Of a stretch of DNA of 64,000 nt, positions 37,145 to 45,725 are shown piece after piece. Every line of letters starts with the position of its first letter. Within the stretch, counting starts at the first letter, position 1. The notes beneath the pieces were generated by a model. It was not told where the DNA came from. It searched no databases and worked only from the letters and a program-made list of their open reading frames with translations. The position numbers and the translations under genes are program-made. This DNA is from Croceitalea rosinachiae (GTDB lineage Bacteria > Bacteroidota > Bacteroidia > Flavobacteriales > Flavobacteriaceae): positions 1 to 64,000 of the forward strand of contig NZ_JAVRHR010000006.1 of NCBI RefSeq assembly GCF_031846445.1, written 5' to 3'.

Positions 37145-38002
37145 TTGAAAGTTAATCTAAGAATAAGCATTATTGCTTTCCTTTATTTTGCAGCGTTAAT
37201 TGCTTTTGAAACTGGGCAACAACACTTTTATATAAATCGATTTAATTTACCGGGCAATGACGAAGTATCTTTTTGGTATTTAATAAAAAATCATGCAGTT
37301 CGATGGGGAATTTGGACAATAACAGCTATCCCACTTACTAATTATGTACTTAAAAACCCCTTAAGGAGTTTTAATTTAGCTCTTTTAAAGCACTATTTTT
37401 TTTGGGTGCTTTCCACTTTAATATTTACTCTAATCGCTATAAGCCTATACCAGCTTTGGTTTGACGAAAATAATATTACCGATTTTAAAGAATATTTTTC
37501 TTTTTTTTCTTATCAAAAGGGAGCATTATTTGTAAATGCTTACATAGGGATTATTGTACTACTTACTCTTCTTCAAAATTTAAAATTATTAGATGCTACT
37601 TTTATTGAGCTTTCAGATTTAAAAAGTAATCATGAAGAATTACTTAGACAAGGTTTGGAAGATTCTACACCGCTAATTCAAATACGAATTGGTAACAATA
37701 TTAAAAATGTTCTACTATCAAATGTGATATGGATTCAGTCAGATGATTATTGTGTACGGATTCACACACAGGAAGGGTCATACCATCTAAGAAAATCTAT
37801 GAAAGCTATTGAGGAAGAGTTATCAGATAGAGGATTTATTAGGATTCATAGAAAATACATTGTCAATCGATTAGAAATTGATTCAATTAATTTTTCAAAA
37901 GAATCTTATGTGCAATTAAAAAATGGAATAAACCTCATCATAGCGCAAAACCGTATTCCAAAAGTTAAAGCTTACCTAAAGAAGGAAGGGTTCTCTGCAT
38001 AA
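37145..38002 (+). CDS. Membrane-bound LytTR-domain transcription regulator
   Basis: 285 aa from a TTG start (no ATG upstream in frame). The N-terminal half has four hydrophobic segments (about 8-25, 48-70, 83-103, 127-147). The C-terminal 100 residues are a LytTR DNA-binding domain with NVIWIQSDDYCVRIHT, SMKAIEEEL, FIRIHRKYIVN and a final IIAQNRIPKVKAYLK. There is no receiver domain, so the membrane part probably senses a signal or partner directly. It stands upstream of the secreted-protein and M28 genes on the same strand; regulation of those is possible but untested. Confidence 0.9.
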   Translation: MKVNLRISIIAFLYFAALIAFETGQQHFYINRFNLPGNDEVSFWYLIKNHAVRWGIWTITAIPLTNYVLKNPLRSFNLALLKHYFFWVLSTLIFTLIAISLYQLWFDENNITDFKEYFSFFSYQKGALFVNAYIGIIVLLTLLQNLKLLDATFIELSDLKSNHEELLRQGLEDSTPLIQIRIGNNIKNVLLSNVIWIQSDDYCVRIHTQEGSYHLRKSMKAIEEELSDRGFIRIHRKYIVNRLEIDSINFSKESYVQLKNGINLIIAQNRIPKVKAYLKKEGFSA

Positions 38003-38118
38003 TTGACCGTATTCCCTGCAAATACGCTAATTCCCTTTTATTAATTATGTCTCAAGCATATATATTCGCTTTAATAAATTATTTGTTCTGTTAAGATTTA
38101 ATCAATTAATATTCGAAT

Positions 38119-38703
38119 ATGCTTGAACGACTTATTACTATCTCTCTTTTTGGAATACTCAGCGCAGGATTAACTGGGCAAACTACCGCCTACTCTTACG
38201 AAGTTTCAAAAGAAAACCTATTTGGCCTTCCAAATCCAGATGCTCCAGAACAACTGAAAGATTTTGCTCTTTTGATCGGGGAATGTGATTGTGAGTCGGT
38301 TAGTAGAAAAGCTAACCAAACTTGGGCGGACCCAGTGGAAATGATATGGAAATTTAAATATATAATGAACGGCACCGCCATACAGGATGAAACATTAAAA
38401 GCAGACGGGTCACATACTGGAAGTATAAGGCAGTTTAACATTGAGACGAAAAAATGGCAGGTACACTTTTATGCCACTAATAATCCTAGTAGTCCTTTAA
38501 TGACATGGGAGGGTAAAAGAAATGAAAAAGGTGATATTATTCTATACCGTAACAATCCATCTCCTCAAGGTACACCAGGGTTTTATAAAATAAGTTTTTA
38601 TAACATCAAAGAAACTGGATTTGATTGGCTGGGGGAATGGGTAAATCCTGAGGAAACCATTCAATACCCTCTATGGAAAATATTCTGTAAAAAAAGGGTT
38701 TAA
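38119..38703 (+). CDS. Secreted protein with lipocalin/DUF1579-like beta-barrel
   Basis: 194 aa. A signal peptide is followed by cleavage near LTGQ. The mature part is beta-rich, with LLIGECDCES, FKYIMNGTAIQDETL, IRQFNIETKKWQVHFYA and WEGKRNEKGDIILYR. This run of strands is typical of DUF1579-like proteins, which bind small hydrophobic ligands or have unknown function. It lies 117 nt downstream of the LytTR regulator. I do not recognise a specific function. Confidence 0.75.
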   Translation: MLERLITISLFGILSAGLTGQTTAYSYEVSKENLFGLPNPDAPEQLKDFALLIGECDCESVSRKANQTWADPVEMIWKFKYIMNGTAIQDETLKADGSHTGSIRQFNIETKKWQVHFYATNNPSSPLMTWEGKRNEKGDIILYRNNPSPQGTPGFYKISFYNIKETGFDWLGEWVNPEETIQYPLWKIFCKKRV

Positions 38704-38947
38704 GACATATAATTTAAACGAATCAAATAAAAAGAAACTCTTCTTTTGTCTAACTATGAATACATCATCCTATAAGTGAATTTTGATATTAAATAATATC
38801 TCAATCTCCGTCCTTTTCAGCATATGTGCAAAAGTGTAAATCAAGATTGAAACTTTTGCATTGCCTGTTTTCGGAAAATTATAGATGGCCGGTCTACGGA
38901 CAAAGAAATTTCTAATATCAATGTATTTAATCATTAAAAGTTCAACG

Positions 38948-40240
38948 ATGGTATTTACACTTAAATTTATCTTTTTTTTAGCTGTTTTAACAAATATCGG
39001 CTCTTGTACGAATGACAAGATATTTGAACCTAATACTTCAAACCTTCCATCAATAATGGATGGCAGTGCAGACCCCATTAAAAAATTGACTTCTCCTAAT
39101 ACAAATGTTACCATTAATAACCTACCAAAAATTGAAAATTTAGTTGTAAATGAAAACGGACAACAATTAAGTTTTAACATAATAGATGATAATGAATCTG
39201 TTGGCATAACATTATATGGGAAAAAACCTGGAGATACAGATTATGTCAATATCTCTGAATTATTTACTGGAGATATAGGAACACATATAGCAGTGGGAGC
39301 TAATAAAACCATTACATCTATAGAGCTTAACGAATATAATGAAATGGCACTCAGAGTTACGGATTTAGAAGATTTCAAATTAGATATACTTAAAACTGTT
39401 TCCGAAAATAGAATTCAGCATGATATACAACAACTGAGTGGTATAAGACATTATGCCTTACCCCAACTACTAAATCAAACAAGAAGATATATTAAGAAAG
39501 AATTTGAAAAATATCAATTGGACGCTGCTTTAATACATTCCTTTAGTTGGAATAGTATTTCGGCCGCCAATGTAGTAGGACATCATAAGGGCAATATAAA
39601 TGATAACGGAACTTATATCATCTGTGCCCATTTCGATTCTGTTAGAAATACTCCAGGAGCGGATGATAATGCATCCGGAACTGCTGGGATCTTAGAAGCC
39701 ATGCGGATACTCTCGCAATATGAATTTAAAAATTCCATAGCGTTTATTGGTTTTGATTTAGAAGAACAGGGTTTGATAGGAAGTAAGGAATATGTTAATG
39801 AACTTAACACAAACCACGACATATTAGGGGTGATTAACTTTGAAATGATCGGATATCCATGTCGATCTGCTATTTGTCAGGACCTGCCGCTTTCAGACAC
39901 CTCTATTTACAACATAGCCCTTCCTGAATTTACAGCTTTAAGAACTAAATTTGACGCTATAGGCAATGAATATGTTCCCAAGTTAAAGATAACATCAGTG
40001 GAAGCGGATAACGATCCTAATTTTAGAAGAAGTGATCATGCCCCATTTTGGTCAGCCAATATTTCTGCTCTGTTTATTACCGATGGTGCCAATTTTCGAA
40101 ATCCTCACTACCATCAAACTAGTGATACACCAGAAACTTTAGATTACAACTTCACTAAGAATATCGTAGCTACTACAGTTCTAACGGTAATGGATTTAGC
40201 CGGAATAAATAGAACTACTTCGGTCCATATAACCTTATAA
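38948..40240 (+). CDS. M28-family zinc aminopeptidase, lipoprotein
   Basis: 430 aa from ATG 38948, which gives a clean lipoprotein signal (lipid-accepting C20 in NIGSC); an in-frame start at 38885 would place 21 non-hydrophobic residues before it and is rejected. The catalytic site is complete: AHFDSV and GADDNASG (zinc His and Asp), DLEEQGLIG (catalytic Glu and zinc Glu), RRSDHAPFW, and a final HYHQTSDTPE His. A pre-peptidase beta domain occupies about residues 40-170. It should release N-terminal amino acids from peptides at the cell envelope. Nearby plus-strand genes form an island between minus-strand housekeeping genes. Confidence 0.9.
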   Translation: MVFTLKFIFFLAVLTNIGSCTNDKIFEPNTSNLPSIMDGSADPIKKLTSPNTNVTINNLPKIENLVVNENGQQLSFNIIDDNESVGITLYGKKPGDTDYVNISELFTGDIGTHIAVGANKTITSIELNEYNEMALRVTDLEDFKLDILKTVSENRIQHDIQQLSGIRHYALPQLLNQTRRYIKKEFEKYQLDAALIHSFSWNSISAANVVGHHKGNINDNGTYIICAHFDSVRNTPGADDNASGTAGILEAMRILSQYEFKNSIAFIGFDLEEQGLIGSKEYVNELNTNHDILGVINFEMIGYPCRSAICQDLPLSDTSIYNIALPEFTALRTKFDAIGNEYVPKLKITSVEADNDPNFRRSDHAPFWSANISALFITDGANFRNPHYHQTSDTPETLDYNFTKNIVATTVLTVMDLAGINRTTSVHITL

Positions 40241-40519
40241 CATAAGTGGACCACAGAAAAGGAACAAAAGAAATCATCCTATTGAATTTATAAACCCTAC
40301 CCTTAGGTTCGGAATAAACAATGCATTTGGATTAGAGGGGGTCAACGTTAGGTTTTGATCCTTACCAACAAAACAACCATACTGCACTATTAAATTCGGT
40401 GTTTCGAAGATCTGGACAAAATGATAAAGGTATGTGACGATCGGATACTGTGGAATATCAATGCAACACTTTAAAATAGATAGTAAATGTTCACTTAACT
40501 TGGATAAAACACAGAGTGT
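40241..40519. other. Intergenic segment with possible degraded coding remnant
   Basis: 279 bases without an intact gene, between the M28 gene and the STAS-like gene. Codons 40284-40356 read EFINPTLRFG then INNAFGLEGVNVRF and a stop, which resembles the last beta-strand of an outer-membrane barrel. It has no start and no upstream counterpart, so it may be a leftover of a lost gene or chance. A 6-bp stem (AAACAC/GTGTTT) at 40507-40521 could be a weak terminator. Confidence 0.3.
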
Positions 40520-40852
40520 TTAAATACCTAAATCTCGCTCTATCTCTTCCATTTCAATAATATCTTTTGCCTCTTGTATAGTTGGCACCAAACAAATCTC
40601 TTCAGGCACTTCATCATAAGAAACTTTTTCTGTAACTAATACAAAAGACTTATTTGAGTTTCGATGTTTATTTGAAATTTCTAAAAATTCTAAAATATGA
40701 TTTGCTTCTAACTTATCGAAAGAAAAGAGGTTTACAATAATGTTATCGTTCTCAATTTTATTGTAGGCACCGTTCAAGTTATTTAAAAATGCACTTATAG
40801 AATTAGTTTCTTGCAATACTATGGTCGTGGTTCCTTCTTTATCGAAAATCAT
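40520..40852 (-). CDS. Small STAS-like protein (often mislabelled ribonuclease Z)
   Basis: 110 aa alpha/beta protein: NDNIIVNLFSFDKLEANHILEF then HRNSNKSFVLVTEKV, with a conserved acidic end EEIERDLGI. The strand-helix pattern is that of STAS/anti-sigma-antagonist folds, but the usual phosphorylatable DS(S/T)G motif is absent. In related genomes it is found next to rnz and is sometimes named after it, though it has no nuclease motif. It begins 2 nt after pyrB ends. Function unknown. Confidence 0.8.
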   Translation of the reverse strand: MIFDKEGTTTIVLQETNSISAFLNNLNGAYNKIENDNIIVNLFSFDKLEANHILEFLEISNKHRNSNKSFVLVTEKVSYDEVPEEICLVPTIQEAKDIIEMEEIERDLGI

Positions 40853-40854
40853 AC

Positions 40855-41781
40855 CTATTTAATTTTTGATGCCAATAAATAAATAACTGCCATGCGAATT
40901 GCGACACCATTCTCTACTTGATCCAAAATTATTGATTGACCGGAATCCGCAACATCACTTGTAATCTCCACTCCTCTATTTATAGGGCCCGGGTGCATAA
41001 TCACAATTTCTTTGCTTATGTTATTTAAAATTTCTTTATTAATACCAAACTGTTGGGTGTACTCACGAGTAGTGGGGAAATAGCTAATATCCATTCGTTC
41101 ATTCTGCACTCTGAGCATATTGGCGACATCACACCATTCTAATGCTTTTATCAAGTTAGTCTCGACTTCTACCCCTAAAGTATCGATGTATTTAGGTATT
41201 AATGTTTTAGGTCCACAGACTTTAACATGTGCCCCTTGTAACTTTAAAGCAAATATATTTGATAGGGCCACTCTAGAATGCAGTATGTCTCCGATTATGA
41301 CAACATTTTTACCCCCTACATCCCCCATCCTTTCTCTTATGGAGTACGAATCTAATAACGCCTGTGTTGGGTGTTCATGAGCACCGTCACCTGCATTAAT
41401 AATAGATGCTTTAACATGTTTTGATAAAAATATACCCGCCCCAGGATTCGGATGTCTCATTACAACCATATCAACCTTCATTGACAAGATATTGTTTACG
41501 GTATCAATAAGGGTCTCCCCCTTTTTAACTGAAGATTGCGAGGCTGAGAAATTAATAACGTCAGCAGATAATCTTTTCTCCGCTAACTCAAATGATAGTT
41601 TTGTTCTAGTGCTATTTTCAAAAAAAATATTGGCAATTGTAATGTCTCGTAGCGTTGGAACTTTTTTAATGGAACGATTTATAACTTCTTTAAAGTGGTC
41701 GGCTGTTTCAAAAATGAGGTCAATATCTTGTTTGTTAAGATATTTGATTCCCAATAAATGGTTAACACTCAATTCACTCAT
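40855..41781 (-). CDS. pyrB: Aspartate carbamoyltransferase catalytic subunit
   Basis: 308 aa. The carbamoyl-phosphate motif is FFENSTRTKLSFE, the aspartate loop region is HPTQALLDSYSI, and MRHPNPGA and IMHPGPINRGVEI complete the active site. It makes carbamoyl aspartate, the second step of de novo pyrimidine synthesis. No pyrI-type regulatory chain is seen. It starts 3 nt after pyrR on the same strand; the two are co-transcribed. Confidence 0.96.
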   Translation of the reverse strand: MSELSVNHLLGIKYLNKQDIDLIFETADHFKEVINRSIKKVPTLRDITIANIFFENSTRTKLSFELAEKRLSADVINFSASQSSVKKGETLIDTVNNILSMKVDMVVMRHPNPGAGIFLSKHVKASIINAGDGAHEHPTQALLDSYSIRERMGDVGGKNVVIIGDILHSRVALSNIFALKLQGAHVKVCGPKTLIPKYIDTLGVEVETNLIKALEWCDVANMLRVQNERMDISYFPTTREYTQQFGINKEILNNISKEIVIMHPGPINRGVEITSDVADSGQSIILDQVENGVAIRMAVIYLLASKIK

Positions 41782-41784
41782 AAA

Positions 41785-42324
41785 TTACCTACTTACTAAA
41801 TAAATTACATCTTCTCCATCATTTTCCTCCCACATCACCTTCACTTTTTCATCATTAATTGCATCAACCTGTCTACCTCTATAATTGGGCTGAATGGGCA
41901 AATGTCTACTGAATCTTCTATCGATAAGTGTCAATAACTCTATCTCTAATGGTCTTCCAAAAGACTGCATTGCAGTCAATGCTGCTCTAATACTTCTACC
42001 TGTATAAAGTACATCGTCAATAAAAACCACTTTTTTATCCTCAACAATAAAATCAATTTTAGTTGCGTTTGCTTCTAATGTTTTATCGCCTCTTCTGAAA
42101 TCATCTCGATAAAAGGTGATATCCAAAAAACCAAGTTTTATGTTTTTTATACCATAATCTTCATTTAAGATTTTGGTCAATCTTTTTGCCAAAAAAACAC
42201 CTCTAGGCTGAATTCCGATTAAAACGGTATTGGTAAAATCAAGATGATTTTCTAATAATTGACAAGCCAAACGATGAAGTATGATGTGAATTTCTTTTGC
42301 GGAAAGCAGTACTTTTTGACTCAT
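41785..42324 (-). CDS. pyrR: PyrR bifunctional pyrimidine regulator / uracil phosphoribosyltransferase
   Basis: 179 aa from ATG 42324 (MSQKVLLSAKEI), the usual length; an ATG 15 nt upstream is in frame but gives an atypical N-terminus. The PRPP-binding loop is VVFIDDVLYTGRSIRAAL, with the conserved RGVFLAKRL and LIDRRFSRHLP segments. In Firmicutes PyrR binds leader RNA with UMP and causes attenuation. Here the leader is only about 35-70 nt and shows no antiterminator beyond the rpsA terminator, so regulation by attenuation is not evident. Confidence 0.93.
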   Translation of the reverse strand: MSQKVLLSAKEIHIILHRLACQLLENHLDFTNTVLIGIQPRGVFLAKRLTKILNEDYGIKNIKLGFLDITFYRDDFRRGDKTLEANATKIDFIVEDKKVVFIDDVLYTGRSIRAALTAMQSFGRPLEIELLTLIDRRFSRHLPIQPNYRGRQVDAINDEKVKVMWEENDGEDVIYLVSR

Positions 42325-42352
42325 AGGCTCTACAACCAATGCATTGGAGCTA

Positions 42353-42360
42353 CAAAAGTA
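42353..42360 (-). promoter_or_regulatory. -7 element of the pyrR-pyrB promoter
   Basis: The minus strand reads TACTTTTG, a perfect TAnnTTTG box, about 29 nt upstream of the pyrR ATG and just beyond the rpsA terminator. No well-spaced -33 TTTG is seen. Confidence 0.4.
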
Positions 42361-42390
42361 AGGAATTCTATAAAAGCATTTGATATAAAC

Positions 42391-42420
42391 AAAAAGCCCT
42401 TGATGAAAACATCAAGGGCT
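42391..42420 (-). terminator. Rho-independent terminator of rpsA
   Basis: On the minus strand AGCCCTTGATG, loop TTTT, CATCAAGGGCT (11 perfect pairs), followed by TTTTTG. It lies 25 nt after the rpsA stop and upstream of pyrR. Confidence 0.88.
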
Positions 42421-42444
42421 CCTAATATGATTAAATGAAAATGG

Positions 42445-44316
42445 TTACTTTTTCTTAGAACCTGCTTCCATTTGTTCTTTTAATGCTTGTAATTGAGAGT
42501 TTGCATCCCCTAAAGTAGGTGCTGCAGCTTCAGCAGAAGCAGCCATTTTCTTTTTGGCAGCTTTTACGTTACGCTCTTCTTGCTCTCTAAACAAGGCTGT
42601 ATGACTTGCAACCACTCTTTTGAAGTCCTTGTTAAACTCAATAATCTTAAATTCAACTTCTTCTCCTTTACTGATTTTCTTACCATCCTCTTTCTCCATA
42701 TGACGAGAAGGAATAAAGCCAGTAATATCATCATTAAAGACAACCGTAGCTCCTTTATCAACAATATCGGTTACCGCAGCTTTATGAATGGTGCCTTCCG
42801 CAAATTCTGTTTCGTATTTGTCCCATGGGTTTTCAGTAGTCTGCTTGTGACCAAGACTTAATTTTCTACCTTCAACATCCAATTCTAATACCTCAACTTC
42901 TAAAGTATCACTAACATTTACAAACTCAGAAGGGTGTTTGATTTTCTTAGTCCAAGAAAGGTCTGATATATAAATCAATCCATCAATACCTTCTTCCATC
43001 TCTACAAAAACACCAAAATTGGTAAAGTTTCTAACGATACCCTTATGTCTAGATCCAACTGGGTACTTAGATGTAATATCAGTCCATGGATCTGGTGTCA
43101 TTTGCTTAATACCCAATGACATTTTTCTGTCTTCTCTATCTAAGGTTAAAACAACTGCTTCTACCTCATCACCAACTTTAACAAAATCTTGAGCTGATCT
43201 TAAGTGTGTTGACCAAGACATTTCCGAAACGTGAATCAAACCTTCAACACCTTCCGCAACTTCAATGAACGCACCATAATCAGCGATTACAACCACTTTG
43301 CCTTTTACTTTGTCACCAATCTTGAATTCATCGCCCAAGGCATCCCAAGGATGCTTTTCCAATTGTTTAAGTCCTAACTGGATTCTTGATTTGTTATCAT
43401 CAAAATCAAGGATAACAACATTCAATTTTTGGTCTAATTCTACAACCTCATTAGGATGATTTATTCTACTCCATGAAAGATCTGTAATATGGATAAGACC
43501 ATCAACGCCTCCAAGGTCAATAAAGACACCATAAGAAGTAACATTCTTAACAACACCTTCTAGTACCTGACCTTTTTCAAGCTGACCGATAATTTCTTTC
43601 TTCTGCTCTTCAATATCAGCCTCAATAAGAGCTTTATGTGATACTACGACATTTTTGAATTCATGATTAATTTTGACCACTTTAAATTCCATTGTTTTGC
43701 CAACATATTGATCATAGTCACGAATTGGTTTCACATCTATCTGGGACCCTGGTAAGAATGCTTCGATGCCAAAAACATCGACAATCATACCACCTTTAGT
43801 TCTACATTTTACAAAACCGGTTACAATTTCTTCCTTGTCATGGGCAGCGTTAACACGATCCCAAGCCATTATTGTTCTTGCCTTTCTATGAGAAAGTACT
43901 AGTTGACCAGTTTTATCTTCGCGAATATCAATAAGTACTTCTACTTTATCACCAACCTTTAAATCTGGATTGTACCTAAACTCGTTTAGAGAGATAACAC
44001 CTTCAGACTTTGCATTGATATCAATAATCGCTTCGCGATCTGTCATATGTACCACATGACCCTCCACTACTTCAGCATCGGCAGTATCTACAAAATTTTC
44101 TTCAACAAGAGATTCAAATTCTTGAAGTTTGGTATCATCAACACGCTCAATACCTTCTTCATACTTGTCCCAATCAAAATTTTCTAAAAATTCTGCCGGA
44201 TCTTGTTTTGGAGTTTCTTCTTTTTTGGTTTCTACTACCTCTTGAAGTGTCTCGGTAGCTTCTTGTTTAGCTTCAACAGTGTCTACTGTTTCTGCCGCTT
44301 TTTTGTCTTCAGCCAT
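42445..44316 (-). CDS. rpsA: 30S ribosomal protein S1
   Basis: 623 aa with six S1/OB repeats at about 80-145, 160-230, 244-318, 330-403, 416-490 and 502-573. The third and fourth show the classic SYGVFIDLGGVDGLIHITDL and DYGAFIEVAEGVEGLIHVSE motifs. The N-terminal 75 residues are very acidic and lysine-rich. S1 binds mRNA on the small subunit; in Bacteroidota with few Shine-Dalgarno sites it matters strongly for initiation. It is followed by its own terminator. Its leader of roughly 107 nt could hold an autoregulatory site. Confidence 0.97.
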   Translation of the reverse strand: MAEDKKAAETVDTVEAKQEATETLQEVVETKKEETPKQDPAEFLENFDWDKYEEGIERVDDTKLQEFESLVEENFVDTADAEVVEGHVVHMTDREAIIDINAKSEGVISLNEFRYNPDLKVGDKVEVLIDIREDKTGQLVLSHRKARTIMAWDRVNAAHDKEEIVTGFVKCRTKGGMIVDVFGIEAFLPGSQIDVKPIRDYDQYVGKTMEFKVVKINHEFKNVVVSHKALIEADIEEQKKEIIGQLEKGQVLEGVVKNVTSYGVFIDLGGVDGLIHITDLSWSRINHPNEVVELDQKLNVVILDFDDNKSRIQLGLKQLEKHPWDALGDEFKIGDKVKGKVVVIADYGAFIEVAEGVEGLIHVSEMSWSTHLRSAQDFVKVGDEVEAVVLTLDREDRKMSLGIKQMTPDPWTDITSKYPVGSRHKGIVRNFTNFGVFVEMEEGIDGLIYISDLSWTKKIKHPSEFVNVSDTLEVEVLELDVEGRKLSLGHKQTTENPWDKYETEFAEGTIHKAAVTDIVDKGATVVFNDDITGFIPSRHMEKEDGKKISKGEEVEFKIIEFNKDFKRVVASHTALFREQEERNVKAAKKKMAASAEAAAPTLGDANSQLQALKEQMEAGSKKK

Positions 44317-44429
44317 TTGCTGATTAAAATTTGTATTCTACAGTGCTACAAGAACTAAGCGATTACTGCAGAAGTTGTTATCTTTTATGTTTAAACCCTT
44401 TTTTATCTTGTATTCGCTAAAAAGGAGTG

Positions 44430-44460
44430 CAAAAATACGATTATTTCTCTGTAATACAAA
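44430..44460 (-). promoter_or_regulatory. rpsA promoter
   Basis: The minus strand has TTTG (44460-44457), exactly 19 nt, then TATTTTTG (44437-44430). This is the best match to the Bacteroidota consensus in the window. Transcription would start about 107 nt before the rpsA ATG. Confidence 0.65.
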
Positions 44461-44575
44461 CCATTATTTTAATGTAAAGAAAGAACAACCTATTAATAAT
44501 TGAAAAAAAGTCAAAAATGTGACTTTTATAATTATATTGGGTCATATTAACAACCATTAAATTAATAGGAACAAC

Positions 44576-44956
44576 ATGAGTGCAAAAGCAAAATATCAAG
44601 CAGTTCTAGATTTAGGTCAAGAACTTGGAATTAAAAATGGCGATGTGTCTGAAGATGCAGGCGTTTTAAAAATAAAAGGTGAAGCAAATACACCTTATGA
44701 AAAGAATGCAATTTGGGATAAAATTAAAGAGATAGGTGGAGAAGGTGCTTCGGATATCAAAGCGAACATCTCGGTATCTGATGATTCAGTATATCATAGA
44801 CATACTGTAAGCAGTGGAGAATCTTTAAGCAAGATTGCTAAACACTATTATGGCGATGCCATGAAGTACACTAAAATTTTTGAGGCCAACACCAACATCT
44901 TAAGTAATCCTGATGTTATTCACCCTGACCAAGTGTTGGTAATTCCAAACATTTAA
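44576..44956 (+). CDS. BON and LysM domain protein, YgaU/Kbp-like
   Basis: 126 aa. The N-terminal half is a BON-like domain (GVLKIKGEANTPYEKNAIWD), and residues about 75-126 are a LysM domain (HTVSSGESLSKIAKHYYGD, ending PDQVLVIPNI). There is no signal peptide. E. coli Kbp/YgaU has the same layout, is cytoplasmic and binds potassium; a matching role is likely. It is a single gene on the plus strand between rpsA and cmk, sharing a bidirectional terminator with cmk. Confidence 0.9.
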   Translation: MSAKAKYQAVLDLGQELGIKNGDVSEDAGVLKIKGEANTPYEKNAIWDKIKEIGGEGASDIKANISVSDDSVYHRHTVSSGESLSKIAKHYYGDAMKYTKIFEANTNILSNPDVIHPDQVLVIPNI

Positions 44957-44975
44957 GAAACTTATGTAATAAAAA

Positions 44976-44995
44976 GCCGCTAATTTCTTAGCGGC
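44976..44995. terminator. Bidirectional terminator between the LysM gene and cmk
   Basis: GCCGCTAA-TTTC-TTAGCGGC, an 8-bp perfect stem, with AAAAA on the left and CTTTTATT on the right, so it works on both strands. It lies 20 nt after the LysM gene and 7 nt past the cmk stop. Confidence 0.8.
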
Positions 44996-45001
44996 CTTTT
45001 A

Positions 45002-45691
45002 TTATGCCTCAATTAATCTGCGAGCATAATTAAGTATCCGTTCTAATTGTTCTTCTAAGCCCATATCACTATTGTCTATTTCAACCGCGCCCTGAGCTTT
45101 GCGCAAAGGAGATTCTTTTCGAGTGGAGTCAATATGGTCGCGCTCTTGAACATTATTAAGTACTTCTTCAAAAGTAACCTTATCACCTCTATCCAATAAT
45201 TCTTTATAACGCCTATGAGCTCGAGCTCGTGGTGAAGCTGTCATAAAGATTTTCAATTCAGCATCTGGAAAAACAACCGTACCGATATCCCTTCCATCCA
45301 TAACAATGGCTTTTTCTATACCCATTTGCTGTTGTATAGCAACTAATTTTTCTCGCACTTCTTTGATTGCTGCAATTTTGCTTACCTGACGCGATACTTG
45401 CATAGTACGAATCTCTTGTTCAACATTCTCATCGTTTAAAAACATATCTGATTTTCCAGTAAGCTGATTGGGTACAAATTTTAGGTGGATTCTTGAAAGT
45501 TCGTCTATGACGGCTTCAACATTCAAATTGTCTTCACCGACAAGATTATTTCTTATAGCATAAAGTGTCACAGCTCTATACATTGCACCGGTATCTACAT
45601 AAACGTACCCCAATGCTTTAGATAACTGTTTAGCAATGGTGCTTTTACCGGTTGAAGAATAGCCGTCAATGGCAATGGTAATTTTACCCAT
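45002..45691 (-). CDS. cmk: Cytidylate kinase
   Basis: 229 aa. The P-loop GYSSTGKST is at 10-18, followed by YVDTGAMYRAVTLYA and MDGRDIGTVVFPDAELKIFMTA, all diagnostic for CMP/dCMP kinase. It uses ATP to make CDP or dCDP. It starts 34 nt after the lon stop, so it may be co-transcribed with lon; a terminator follows. Confidence 0.96.
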   Translation of the reverse strand: MGKITIAIDGYSSTGKSTIAKQLSKALGYVYVDTGAMYRAVTLYAIRNNLVGEDNLNVEAVIDELSRIHLKFVPNQLTGKSDMFLNDENVEQEIRTMQVSRQVSKIAAIKEVREKLVAIQQQMGIEKAIVMDGRDIGTVVFPDAELKIFMTASPRARAHRRYKELLDRGDKVTFEEVLNNVQERDHIDSTRKESPLRKAQGAVEIDNSDMGLEEQLERILNYARRLIEA

Positions 45692-45725
45692 GTTTAAAAA
45701 TAACTAGAAATAGCAAGATAAAAGT

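Noticed and set aside
38885..38947. Extended N-terminus for the M28 peptidase
   Set aside because: It would bury a clean lipoprotein signal peptide starting at 38948.
38770..39207. 145-codon minus-strand frame opposite the M28 gene
   Set aside because: Antisense shadow of the lipoprotein gene, without signal or family features.
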